Shown here in pieces: positions 17,033 to 24,794 of a stretch of DNA of 37,436 nucleotides. The DNA is from Actinomycetota bacterium (GTDB taxonomy: Bacteria; Actinomycetota; Thermoleophilia; Solirubrobacterales; Solirubrobacteraceae). A program made the position numbers and the translations under genes. The stretch's first letter is position 1, and each line of letters starts with the position of its first letter. The notes under the pieces are model-generated. The model was not told the origin of the DNA. It made no database searches and was given only the letters and a program-made list of their open reading frames with translations. The DNA lies in contig SYIT01000084.1 of the NCBI GenBank assembly GCA_005798685.1, positions 1 to 37,436 of the forward strand. Reading direction: 5' to 3'.

Positions 17033-18120
17033 TAGCCGAGCGCGGCGCGGGTAGCGTCAACAACCTGCTCAATTTGCTGATCGCTGATCGTGGCGCTGAT
17101 CGGAATAGCAAGGTGGCGCCGAGCTGCTTGGTCGGTTCCGGGCAGCGTTGCTTGTTGCGGACGCCAAGCACGCATTGATGGCTGTTCGTGAATCGGGCTG
17201 CGGTAATAGCCTCGCGCTTCAACCCCGCTGGCGCCAAGCTGCTCTGCAAGCTGATCGGGGTTGTCGGTCGCAACGACGTAGAGGTGCCAGGCCGGCGTCG
17301 CTCCCGCCGTCGCCTGCGGCAGCGTCACCAGTTCGCCCAGACCGAGTTCGCCGTAACGCTGGCCGGCGGCCGCGCGGTGATCGGCCCACTGTGAGAGCTG
17401 CGGCAGCATCACGCGCAAGACGGCCGCCTGAATCTCGTCGAGGCGCGAATTAAAGCCGACCTCTTCGTAATTCACGCGGTCGCGCGAGCCGTGGAAGCGC
17501 AGCATCCGCACGCGCTCGGCGAGCTCCTTGTCGGAGGTCGTGATCGCGCCACCGTCGCCGAAGGCGCCAAGGTTCTTCGACGGGTAGAAGGAGTGCGAAG
17601 CGATTGAGCCGAGCGCACCAGGCCTGCCATCCGGGCCGACCGAACCGGCAGCTTGCGCGCAGTCTTCAACGACCGGGAAGCCGAGCGCCTCGATTTCGGC
17701 GACCGGCGCAATGTTGCCGAAGAGATGGACAGCGACAACGGCCTTCGTGCGCGGCGTCACCACCGCTTTGACCTGCTCGGCCGTTGATATGTAGCTCACT
17801 GGATCGACGTCGCAGAAGACAGGCACGGCGCCGGTCGGCGGAATCGCTTCGGCGCTGGCGTAATAGCTGAATGATGGAACGATCACCTCGTCGCCGGGCC
17901 CGACGCCTAGCGCACGCAGAGCGATCGTGATCGCCTCGGTTCCATTCGCTACGCCGATTGCCTCAGCGGTGCCGACAAACTCTGCGAACTCCTGCTCGAA
18001 AGCCTCGACGTTGGGACCAAGGATGAACTGCCCGGCGGCGGAGACCTCGAGCAGCGCGGCGTCGATCTGCTCGCGCAGCGGATCGATCGCCGTCGTTGGA
18101 TCAAAGAGCGGAACGTTCAT
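17032..18120 (-). CDS. DegT/DnrJ/EryC1 sugar aminotransferase (PglE-like)
   Basis: 362 residues. PLP-dependent fold type I: GTEAITIALRALG at 60-72 (phosphate-binding start), PSFSYYASAEAI, FCDVDP, VEDCAQAAGS with the PLP-ring Asp153, and SHSFYPSKNLGAFGDGG with Lys182 forming the internal aldimine. The family transfers an amino group from glutamate to 4-keto or 3-keto nucleotide sugars, fitting the 4-keto product of the dehydratase at 14002-15960. The open frame runs on to 18318, but the family starts at MNVPLFDP and the promoter evidence supports ATG 18120, with TAGCGT 10 nt upstream. Head to head with the DedA/UppP gene, 28 bp apart. Confidence 0.93.
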   Translation of the reverse strand: MNVPLFDPTTAIDPLREQIDAALLEVSAAGQFILGPNVEAFEQEFAEFVGTAEAIGVANGTEAITIALRALGVGPGDEVIVPSFSYYASAEAIPPTGAVPVFCDVDPVSYISTAEQVKAVVTPRTKAVVAVHLFGNIAPVAEIEALGFPVVEDCAQAAGSVGPDGRPGALGSIASHSFYPSKNLGAFGDGGAITTSDKELAERVRMLRFHGSRDRVNYEEVGFNSRLDEIQAAVLRVMLPQLSQWADHRAAAGQRYGELGLGELVTLPQATAGATPAWHLYVVATDNPDQLAEQLGASGVEARGYYRSPIHEQPSMRAWRPQQATLPGTDQAARRHLAIPISATISDQQIEQVVDATRAALG

Positions 18121-18130
18121 TACGACCCCA

Positions 18131-18140
18131 ACGCTACCCT
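18131..18140. promoter_or_regulatory. Overlapping divergent -10 boxes (DegT leftwards, DedA/UppP rightwards)
   Basis: Reverse strand TAGCGT (18136-18131) is 10 nt before ATG 18120; forward strand TACCCT (18135-18140) is 8 nt before GTG 18149. The two hexamers share two bases in a 28-bp gap. The reverse-strand 9-mer GGGTAGCGT is identical to the one ahead of the flippase gene (6488-6480). Confidence 0.5.
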
Positions 18141-18148
18141 CTCGACCG

Positions 18149-19279
18149 GTGCCGCTCCCCACGCTTCCCGTCCTCGCGGCGATCACTGACAAATTGGCTG
18201 ACTGGGCGACCGGCGTCGTTGGCGCCCTCGGCTTGGCTGGGATCTTCGTGCTGATGACGCTGGAGAGCACGTGCATCCCGATTCCCTCCGAGCCGACGAT
18301 GCTCTCCGCAGGCTTCAATCTTGAGAAGGGGACCTACTCCTTGCTCGCCGTCGGCAGCGTTGGTGTGGCCGCCAACGTGCTCGGTTCATGGATCGCCGAC
18401 GGCTTTGGCCGCTTCGGCCAGCTGGATCTGATTGAACGGCGCGGCAAGTTGCTACCGACCCCGCCGGGCTCACTTGAGCAGTCGCTACCGCTGCGCCACG
18501 CGCTAGCGCTGGGGCTGATGCACGGCCCTGCAGAGCTGCTGCCAATCTCCTCCTCGGGTCACACGACGCTCGTTCCGTGGCTGCTCGGCTGGCCATACCC
18601 AAAGCTTGATCCAGCGCTACGCAAGAGTTTTGAGGTTGCGCTCCATGCCGGCACCGCAGTCGGGCTGCTGATTGCGCTCCGTAGCGAAGTAAGCGAGGCA
18701 GCCAGCTCGTTCGACCGCCGCCGCGCAATTCTGATCGCTGGTTCATTCATCCCCCCGGCGATCGTCGGTTACACGCTCGAGGGGCCGATCGAAAAGCGGC
18801 TCGGGACGCCGGCCTCAATCGCCGCTGGGCTGTTAGTTGGCTCGGCAGCGATGGCGCTCGCCGATCAGTTCGGGCCGCAGCAACGCGAGCGCGACGATGC
18901 TGGCCTGATCGACGCACTGCTGCTCGGGGCGGCGCAGGCCTCGGCGCTAATGCCAGGAACCTCACGTGGCGGAATGACGCTCAGCGCGATGCGCGCGCGG
19001 GGCTTCACCAGGCCTGCCGCCAGCGCCCTATCGAGGCACGTTGCCTTACCGGTGATCCTCGGCGCCAGCGCTTTGAAAGGCGCGCGGCTTGCGCAGCAGG
19101 GTCTGCCGCCGGGAGCCGGCTCGCGGCTTGCGCTCGGCGCCGTCGCGGCGGCCGCTTCGACGCTTCTTGCGGCGCGACTTGTGCCGGTCGAAAGAGTTGG
19201 CGCGCTGCTCCCTTACGCCGCCTACCGCAGCACGCTGGCGGCAATCACTCTGCGGCGCCTGCGAAGATCGCAAACATGA
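18149..19279 (+). CDS. Fusion of a DedA (VTT) N-terminal half to a divergent UppP/BacA undecaprenyl-diphosphatase
   Basis: 376 residues from GTG 18149. Residues about 24-100 match the first half of DedA proteins: GLAGIFVLMTLESTCIPIPSE with the conserved acidic Glu, then AGF, then NVLGSWIADGFGRFG and ERRGKLL. The DedA second half with its Arg-containing [FY]-R-x-x-P-x-x-R motif is absent. From about 113 a complete UppP follows: ALALGLMHGPAELLPISSSGH (Glu129, His138), SFEVALHAGTAVGLLIAL, and MPGTSRGGMTLSAMRARGF. The first Glu/Gln of the usual [E/Q]xxxE motif is His125. UppP converts undecaprenyl diphosphate to monophosphate; DedA members are reported undecaprenyl-phosphate flippases. The frame stays open upstream to 17927, but that part is antisense to the DegT gene. 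Its last 4 bp overlap purM (ATGA). Confidence 0.82.
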   Translation: MPLPTLPVLAAITDKLADWATGVVGALGLAGIFVLMTLESTCIPIPSEPTMLSAGFNLEKGTYSLLAVGSVGVAANVLGSWIADGFGRFGQLDLIERRGKLLPTPPGSLEQSLPLRHALALGLMHGPAELLPISSSGHTTLVPWLLGWPYPKLDPALRKSFEVALHAGTAVGLLIALRSEVSEAASSFDRRRAILIAGSFIPPAIVGYTLEGPIEKRLGTPASIAAGLLVGSAAMALADQFGPQQRERDDAGLIDALLLGAAQASALMPGTSRGGMTLSAMRARGFTRPAASALSRHVALPVILGASALKGARLAQQGLPPGAGSRLALGAVAAAASTLLAARLVPVERVGALLPYAAYRSTLAAITLRRLRRSQT

Positions 19280-20334
19280 GCGACGCCTACGCCGCTGCCG
19301 GCGTAGATACCGACCAATCTGACCTCGCGGTTGACGCGCTGGTTGACGTCCTGCGCACAATCGATCTTGACCGTCCATCGCGCTCGATCGTCCGCTCAGG
19401 CCATTACGCCAGCGTGCTCAAAGTCAGCGATGAACTGGGACTGGCGATGTCAACCGACGGCGTCGGCTCAAAGCTCGTCCTCGCCGAGCAGGCCGATCGG
19501 CTTGAAACGGTCGGCATCGACTGCATCGCAATGAACGTCAACGACATCATCTGTGTCGGCGCGGAGCCGATCGCAATGCTCGACTATCTGGCCGTGGAAC
19601 AGGCCGACCCGACTGCGCTGGCGCGGATCGGGGAAGGTCTAAAAGTCGGAGCTGAGCAGGCCGGGATCGAGATTCCAGGCGGCGAGGTTGCCGTCCTGCC
19701 CGAGCTGATTCGCGGCCACCCGTCACCGCACGGCTTCGACCTTTGCGGTACGGCGATCGGCACGGTAGCTCCTGACAAGATCATTCTTGGCGATGAGATC
19801 AGCCCAGGCGACGCACTGATCGGGCTTCCCTCCAGCGGCGCCCACTCGAATGGCTACACGCTGGCGCGCCGCGTGCTCGTCGAGAACGGCCCGGGGCTCG
19901 ACGCGACGCCGCCGCAGCTCGGTGGCGAAACGATCGCTGACGCGCTGCTTGCGCCAACCGTGATCTACGTCAAAGCGGTGCTCGACCTGCTCGCGAGCGG
20001 GCTCGCCGTTCATGGCCTTGCGCACATCACCGGCGGCGGCCTGACAAACCTGCGCCGCCTTGCGCCCGGCCGCGTCGGCTACTCAATTGAGAACCCACTG
20101 CCAGTGCCGCCAGTACTTGAGCTAATCGGCGAGCTTGGCAAGGTGCCAGAGGACGAGATGTGGGAGGTCTTCAACATGGGCTGCGGCCTGATCGCCGTTG
20201 TCGCCGAAGCCGACGTCGAGGCCGCGACTGCGATCCTCGCCGCCCACCATCCCGGTGCAGCCTGCGTCGGAACTGTCACCAGCAGCGGCGACCAGACGCT
20301 CGGGCCTGGCGGAATCGTGGTGGGCGCGAGCTGA
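19276..20334 (+). CDS. purM: Phosphoribosylformylglycinamidine cyclo-ligase (AIR synthetase)
   Basis: 352 residues, normal PurM length. SGHYASVLKV at 41-50, the ATP/Mg-binding STDGVGSKLVLA at 59-70, AMNVNDIICVGAEPIAMLDYLAV, SSGAHSNGYTLARRV and LAHITGGGLTNLRRL are the family's ordered motifs. It closes the imidazole ring in the fifth step of purine synthesis (FGAM + ATP to AIR), in the cytoplasm as a dimer. ATG 19276 overlaps the stop of the DedA/UppP gene (ATGA), so purM appears co-transcribed with a lipid-carrier enzyme rather than with other pur genes. Confidence in function is very high. Confidence 0.97.
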   Translation: MSDAYAAAGVDTDQSDLAVDALVDVLRTIDLDRPSRSIVRSGHYASVLKVSDELGLAMSTDGVGSKLVLAEQADRLETVGIDCIAMNVNDIICVGAEPIAMLDYLAVEQADPTALARIGEGLKVGAEQAGIEIPGGEVAVLPELIRGHPSPHGFDLCGTAIGTVAPDKIILGDEISPGDALIGLPSSGAHSNGYTLARRVLVENGPGLDATPPQLGGETIADALLAPTVIYVKAVLDLLASGLAVHGLAHITGGGLTNLRRLAPGRVGYSIENPLPVPPVLELIGELGKVPEDEMWEVFNMGCGLIAVVAEADVEAATAILAAHHPGAACVGTVTSSGDQTLGPGGIVVGAS

Positions 20335-20401
20335 ACACGCACCCGATGAGCCGCCGCGGAATCAACCAGGAATGCCCTCCCCGATCGCTCGCTGAGGCGC
20401 T
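20335..20401 (+). other. Short purM-kinase spacer with a 19-codon open frame
   Basis: Sixty-seven bases between purM and the kinase. An ATG at 20346 opens a 19-codon frame (MSRRGINQECPPRSLAEAL) whose TGA at 20403-20405 overlaps the kinase GTG as GTGA, the same overlap style as real gene pairs here. There is no Shine-Dalgarno or -10 box before it. It may be chance or a coupling leader. GAGG at 20393-20396 is the only visible ribosome site for the kinase. Confidence 0.25.
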
Positions 20402-21895
20402 GTGAGCTCGCCGGTTGGCACGGTCCTCGGCGGCCGTTATGAGATCGACGAGATGATCGGTCGCGGCGGCATGTCGACCGTCTACCGCGCCCATGACCTA
20501 ACGCTGGAGCGCTGGGTAGCGGTCAAGATCATGCACCGCGAGGTCGCTCGCGAAAGCGAGCAGCTCGAGCGCTTCCGCCGCGAGGCCAAGTCGATCGCGA
20601 AGCTCTCGTCGCCTTACGTCGTTGGTGTGATCGACGCCGACGAGCAGGATCAAACTCCGTACATCGTGCTCGAATACGTCGACGGTCAGACGCTCAAGCA
20701 GCGGATCCGCGACTTCAAGCGGCTCGAGATCGCTGAGGCGGTGGCCTTTGCGATCGAGATCGCGCGCGGCCTCGAAGCGGCGCACGAGCGCCAGATCGTC
20801 CACCGCGACGTCAAGCCGCAGAACGTCCTGCTCGATGAGGACGGTGCGGCGCGCGTGACCGATTTCGGGATCGCTCGCCAGCTCAACGACGAGTCGCTAA
20901 CGGCCGATGGCCGCGTGCTCGGCACAACCGACTACGTCAGCCCCGAACAGGCGCTCGGCCACGACGTAACGCCGCAGTCTGACCTCTATTCGCTCGGCGT
21001 TGTGCTGTTTGAGATGTTGACCGGAGACGTTCCCTTCCACGGAGAAAATCAGGTTGCGGTGGCGATGTGCCATGTTCGTGACGACCTCCCTGACGTTCAG
21101 CAGCTGCGGCCCGAAATTTCGACGGTGCTGGCAACGGTCGTCGACACGGCGACAGCGAAGGATCTCGGCACCCGCTACCGCGATGCACCCAGGATGATCG
21201 CTGATCTGGAAGAGGCGCTGACGGTCGAAACTGCTCGCAGCGGCCGCATCACCGGCGAGGCGACCGCCGTCTTTGACTCGCTTCCGCGCGAAACGCGTGA
21301 GCGCGTCTCCATGAAGATGTCCCACCCATGGCGCTGGCTCGCATTGATCGCGCTGGGAGCGGTGGTCGTCGTCGGCGCCTTCGCCTACGTCGCCAGCACG
21401 GCTCAGCGTGGCACCGGGACCGACAATGCCCGCGCCAGCGACGGGTTGACGGCGGTTTCGCTCAGCGCAACTGCGGCTCAGGCCTACGACCCAACCGGTG
21501 ACAATACCGAGCACGACGACGAGGCTGCCTTCGCCGTCGACCGCAGCCCGTCGACGATCTGGTCAACCGAGGATTACCTGGGCGGCAATCTCGCAAAGCC
21601 TGGGCTCGGCCTCGCAATCGATGCCCGCCCTTCGCTTAAGGCACGGGCGATCGACATCGTTAGCCCAACCCTAGGCTGGTCGGGCAAGATCCTCGCCGCA
21701 AGCAGCAGCGAGCTGCCGGCCTCAATAGATGACCCAGATTGGGCCGAGGTTGGGCAGGTGCGGGGCGCGACGGCTCGAACGAGAGTCCGCCTGACGACCG
21801 ATGGCAAGTCCTACCGTTGGTACCTAGTTTGGATTGAACGATTCGCCCCCGGCCAGAGCACGGTTGAAATCAGCGAAGTCTTCCTCTACCGCTAG
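20402..21895 (+). CDS. Receptor Ser/Thr protein kinase with extracellular discoidin-like domain
   Basis: 497 residues. The kinase domain (about 10-275) is complete: glycine loop IGRGGMSTVY (19-28), Lys42, Glu61, HRDVKPQN (134-141, Asp136), DFG (154-156), and GTTDYVSPEQ. A juxtamembrane region leads to one membrane helix at about 311-332. The outer 165 residues include AFAVDRSPSTIWSTEDYLGG and a C-terminal VEISEVFLYR, the pattern of F5/8-type C (discoidin-like) domains that bind carbohydrate; that assignment is tentative. It would sense an envelope ligand and phosphorylate cytoplasmic targets. It lies 67 bp after purM and ends convergently on ddl with a 4-bp overlap. GTG 20402 is the only reasonable start, with GAGG 5 nt upstream. 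Confidence 0.92.
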   Translation: MSSPVGTVLGGRYEIDEMIGRGGMSTVYRAHDLTLERWVAVKIMHREVARESEQLERFRREAKSIAKLSSPYVVGVIDADEQDQTPYIVLEYVDGQTLKQRIRDFKRLEIAEAVAFAIEIARGLEAAHERQIVHRDVKPQNVLLDEDGAARVTDFGIARQLNDESLTADGRVLGTTDYVSPEQALGHDVTPQSDLYSLGVVLFEMLTGDVPFHGENQVAVAMCHVRDDLPDVQQLRPEISTVLATVVDTATAKDLGTRYRDAPRMIADLEEALTVETARSGRITGEATAVFDSLPRETRERVSMKMSHPWRWLALIALGAVVVVGAFAYVASTAQRGTGTDNARASDGLTAVSLSATAAQAYDPTGDNTEHDDEAAFAVDRSPSTIWSTEDYLGGNLAKPGLGLAIDARPSLKARAIDIVSPTLGWSGKILAASSSELPASIDDPDWAEVGQVRGATARTRVRLTTDGKSYRWYLVWIERFAPGQSTVEISEVFLYR

Positions 21896-22893
21896 AAGCG
21901 GTAGCCGCTCTGCTCGCGGTAACGTGCGAGCGCAATTTCCAGCAGGTGCCCGCAGAGCTCGGGGTACTCAATACCGCTCCCCTGCCAAAGCTGGGCGTAG
22001 ACGCTGGTTGCCGTGAAGCCAGGCATCGTGTTCAGCTCATTGAGCAGTACGTCCTCACCGTCAACAAAGAAGTCGGCGCGCGCGAGGCCGCTGCAATCGG
22101 CCTCGCTGAAGGCCCGCAGCGCAAGCTCGCCGACGCGCGCGGCAGCACTCTGGGAGATCCGCGCCGGGACGATGAGTTCCATGCCACCCGGTGCGTACTT
22201 GGCCTCGTAGTCGTACCAACCACCAGGCGAGGCGCTGCGCAGGACAACGATCTCACCGGCCACGCTGACCTGCGCCTGCTCGGCGCTGCCAAGGACTGAG
22301 CATTCAACCTCGATGCCGGCGCAGGCCGCTTCGACGATCACGCGCGGGTCGTAAAGAAAGGCTTGCTCGAGGGCCGTAACCAGCTGATCGGGCTCAGCCA
22401 CGCGAACGATCCCGACAGAGGAGCCAAGCCGCGCCGGCTTGACGAAGAGCGGCAGCCCAAGCGCCTGAATTTGGGCGCCGAACGAGGCTCGGTCGGCCTC
22501 ATAACCCGAGCGAGTCAGGGCGACGAAGTCGACCTGCGCGATGCCAAGGTGATTAAACAGCTGCTTCAGCGCCAGCTTGTCGATGCAGACCGCCGAGGCG
22601 CGCACGCCGCTGCCGACATAAGCGATGTCGAGCATCTCGAGCAGGCCTTGAATCGTGCCGTCCTCACCGAACGGGCCGTGGAGAACCGGGAAGGCAACAT
22701 CGGCGTCGAGCAGGCCGTGGCCGGGGCGCAGCTCAATCTCGTTCGATCCGCAAAACCAGCGGCCTTGCGCGTCAATTTCGATCTCGCGCAGTTCGTGGCC
22801 TGCACGTCGGACGCCGTCGGCAACGGCGGCACCGCTAATCAGCGAGATTTCGCGCTCCGACGAGCGCCCGCCTGAAATAACAGCGACGATCAT
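21892..22893 (-). CDS. ddl: D-alanine--D-alanine ligase
   Basis: 333 residues, an ATP-grasp enzyme that makes the D-Ala-D-Ala dipeptide for peptidoglycan precursors in the cytoplasm. VISGGRSSEREISLISG at the N-terminus, FPVLHGPFGEDGTIQGLLEMLDIAYVGSG, LFVKPARLGSSVGIVRV (ATP lid), GWYDYEAKYAPGG and LLNELNTMPGFTATSVYAQLW (metal-binding Glu and Asn) are the classic Ddl motifs in order. The serine of HGPFGEDG is preceded by Phe rather than the lactate-ligase-type context, fitting D-Ala specificity, but this is not decisive. ATG 22893 overlaps the pknB stop (ATGA). Ddl is therefore the last gene of the division operon, the place where mycobacteria have unrelated genes. Confidence 0.96.
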   Translation of the reverse strand: MIVAVISGGRSSEREISLISGAAVADGVRRAGHELREIEIDAQGRWFCGSNEIELRPGHGLLDADVAFPVLHGPFGEDGTIQGLLEMLDIAYVGSGVRASAVCIDKLALKQLFNHLGIAQVDFVALTRSGYEADRASFGAQIQALGLPLFVKPARLGSSVGIVRVAEPDQLVTALEQAFLYDPRVIVEAACAGIEVECSVLGSAEQAQVSVAGEIVVLRSASPGGWYDYEAKYAPGGMELIVPARISQSAAARVGELALRAFSEADCSGLARADFFVDGEDVLLNELNTMPGFTATSVYAQLWQGSGIEYPELCGHLLEIALARYREQSGYRF

Positions 22894-24794
22894 CGGCTCC
22901 AGCTCCGCAAGCGAGCGCCACCGGCAGGCGGCGGCCTGTAGCGTCCAACGCCGATCGTCACAGTCGAACCGGTCGGCGCCGAACCGCCCGAAGGGTTCTG
23001 CGAGACGACGGTGCCGTCTTGGCTCTCCTGAGCAACGTCGACGCGATCGACGCTGACCGTGAAGCCGGCGCTTTGAATATCGGAAATTGCTGAGGCCTCA
23101 TCCTCTCCAACGGTATTGGGCACCTTGGTCGTTGCTTGCTTCTTGGCGACGACGATCGCAACCGTTGCGCCCTTGGTGGCCTTAGTTCCGGCGCCAGGAT
23201 CCTGCCTCAAAACGGTTCCTTCGGCCGAGCTCGATTCCTCCGTCGTCACGCTTACGCCAAAGCCAGCGCCGCGCAGCGTGGCGCGCGCGTCGTCGACGTT
23301 CTGGCCAACGACGGGAGGCACTTCAACAGTCTCTTTACCGCTGGAGACGACGAGCGTAACCGTTGAACCTCGGTCTACCGGCGTGCCCTCTGGTGGCAGC
23401 GTCTCAATGCTGTCGCCACTGGGCACGGTGTCGGACGATTGCTTGCGCGTTCGAACCGTGAAGCCGGCGTTGCGAAGTTTTCGCTGCGCTTGAGAGGAAG
23501 ACAATCCGGCGACCGACGGCACGAAAACTGAGACCGGTCCGTCGGAGACCGTCAGCGTGATCGTCGAGCCCTTGTCGGCCTGTTCGCCACCGGGCGGATC
23601 TTGGCCGACGACCTGCCCCTTCGGCGAATCCGATTTCTTGACCACGCTGTCGGTTTTGAACCCGGCGCGCGCCAAGACCGACTGCGCCGTCGACTCCTCG
23701 CTGCCAACGACGCTCGGAACGGTCGCTTGGTCGGGCTTAAGCAGAAGCAGCAGCAGGACCAAGAGCGCAACAGCGACGACGGCGCCTCCAGCAAAAAGCC
23801 ACCAGCGGCGGCTTGGCCCGTCGTCCTCATCGCCGCGGTTCGCGTAGCCGACGGTGGCGGCCCCTCCTGCGGCGCCCGCGGCCAGCGTGTGGCCGCTCAT
23901 TCCAATCGCCGTCGATTCGCCAACCCCAGCCGGCGCAGCTATCGGCGGCGCTTGCGCAGGCATCGCTCCAGAGCGGGCCCGCTCCAACGCGTCAATGAAC
24001 TCGTCGGCGGTAGCAAAGCGCTGCGCTGGATCTTTCGCCAATGCGCGCATAATCACGGCCTGAAGCTGCGGGCTGATCGCCGGATTGATCTGGCAAGGCG
24101 GGGTTGGAGCTTCACTGACGTGCTTGAGCGCGATTGTCACAGCGCTCTCGCCATCGAACGGCACCTGGCCGGTGACCATCTCGTAGAGGATCACGCCGAT
24201 CGAATAGAGATCGGACTGCTCGCTAACGGAGTGGCCTTGCGCCTGCTCCGGCGAGAGGTATTGAGCGGTTCCCATGATCGAGCCGGTTTGCGTCATATCC
24301 GAGGCGCCGGCGCGGGCGATGCCGAAGTCGGTCACGGTCGCTAAGCCGTCGTCGTCAACAATCACGTTGTGCGGCTTGAAGTCACGGTGGATCACCTTGC
24401 GGCGGTGGGCAAAACGGGCGGCGCGCAGAATCTGCTCCGTCATCTCGATCGACCAGTCGGAATCAATCGCGCCGTACTCGTTGATGATCGCCTTCAGCGT
24501 TCGGCCTTGGAGGTACTCCATCACGATGTAGTAGGTGCCGTCCCACTGGCCGCGGTCGTAGACCGAGACGACGTGCTGGTGCTGGAGTCCGGCGGCGGCC
24601 GATGCTTCGCGTCTAAAGCGCTCGACAAACTCAGCGTCCTGAGCGAAGCGGCGGTAAAGCAGCTTGATCGCCACTTCACGATCGAGCTGAAGATCGGTCG
24701 CGCAGTAGACGTCGGCCATGCCGCCTGAGCCGAGCAGGTATTCAATGCGGTAGCGATCGTCGATCGTCGTTCCTGGCTCTACTTCCGTGCTCAT
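22890..24794 (-). CDS. pknB: PASTA-domain Ser/Thr protein kinase PknB
   Basis: 634 residues. Kinase domain with LGSGGMADVY (21-30), Lys44, HRDFKPHN (136-143) and DFG (156-158), then GTAQYLSPEQ. An Ala/Gly-rich juxtamembrane stretch precedes the membrane helix (about 331-352). Four PASTA repeats follow at roughly 356-418, 424-487, 490-551 and 556-618, each with the VPxVVG-type opening and an AGF in the middle; the last opens VPNTVGED. PASTA domains bind peptidoglycan fragments or lipid II, so the kinase couples wall synthesis to phosphorylation. The family usually has three to five repeats. A short basic tail (GARLRSWSR) follows the last one. Overlaps pbpA and ddl by 4 bp on either side. No separate pknA is present beside it. 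Confidence 0.96.
   Translation of the reverse strand: MSTEVEPGTTIDDRYRIEYLLGSGGMADVYCATDLQLDREVAIKLLYRRFAQDAEFVERFRREASAAAGLQHQHVVSVYDRGQWDGTYYIVMEYLQGRTLKAIINEYGAIDSDWSIEMTEQILRAARFAHRRKVIHRDFKPHNVIVDDDGLATVTDFGIARAGASDMTQTGSIMGTAQYLSPEQAQGHSVSEQSDLYSIGVILYEMVTGQVPFDGESAVTIALKHVSEAPTPPCQINPAISPQLQAVIMRALAKDPAQRFATADEFIDALERARSGAMPAQAPPIAAPAGVGESTAIGMSGHTLAAGAAGGAATVGYANRGDEDDGPSRRWWLFAGGAVVAVALLVLLLLLLKPDQATVPSVVGSEESTAQSVLARAGFKTDSVVKKSDSPKGQVVGQDPPGGEQADKGSTITLTVSDGPVSVFVPSVAGLSSSQAQRKLRNAGFTVRTRKQSSDTVPSGDSIETLPPEGTPVDRGSTVTLVVSSGKETVEVPPVVGQNVDDARATLRGAGFGVSVTTEESSSAEGTVLRQDPGAGTKATKGATVAIVVAKKQATTKVPNTVGEDEASAISDIQSAGFTVSVDRVDVAQESQDGTVVSQNPSGGSAPTGSTVTIGVGRYRPPPAGGARLRSWSR

Noticed and set aside
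17927-18148. N-terminal extension of the DedA/UppP frame
   Set aside because: These 74 codons are antisense to the DegT gene and show no signal peptide or family similarity; the -10 box and GTG at 18149 fit better.
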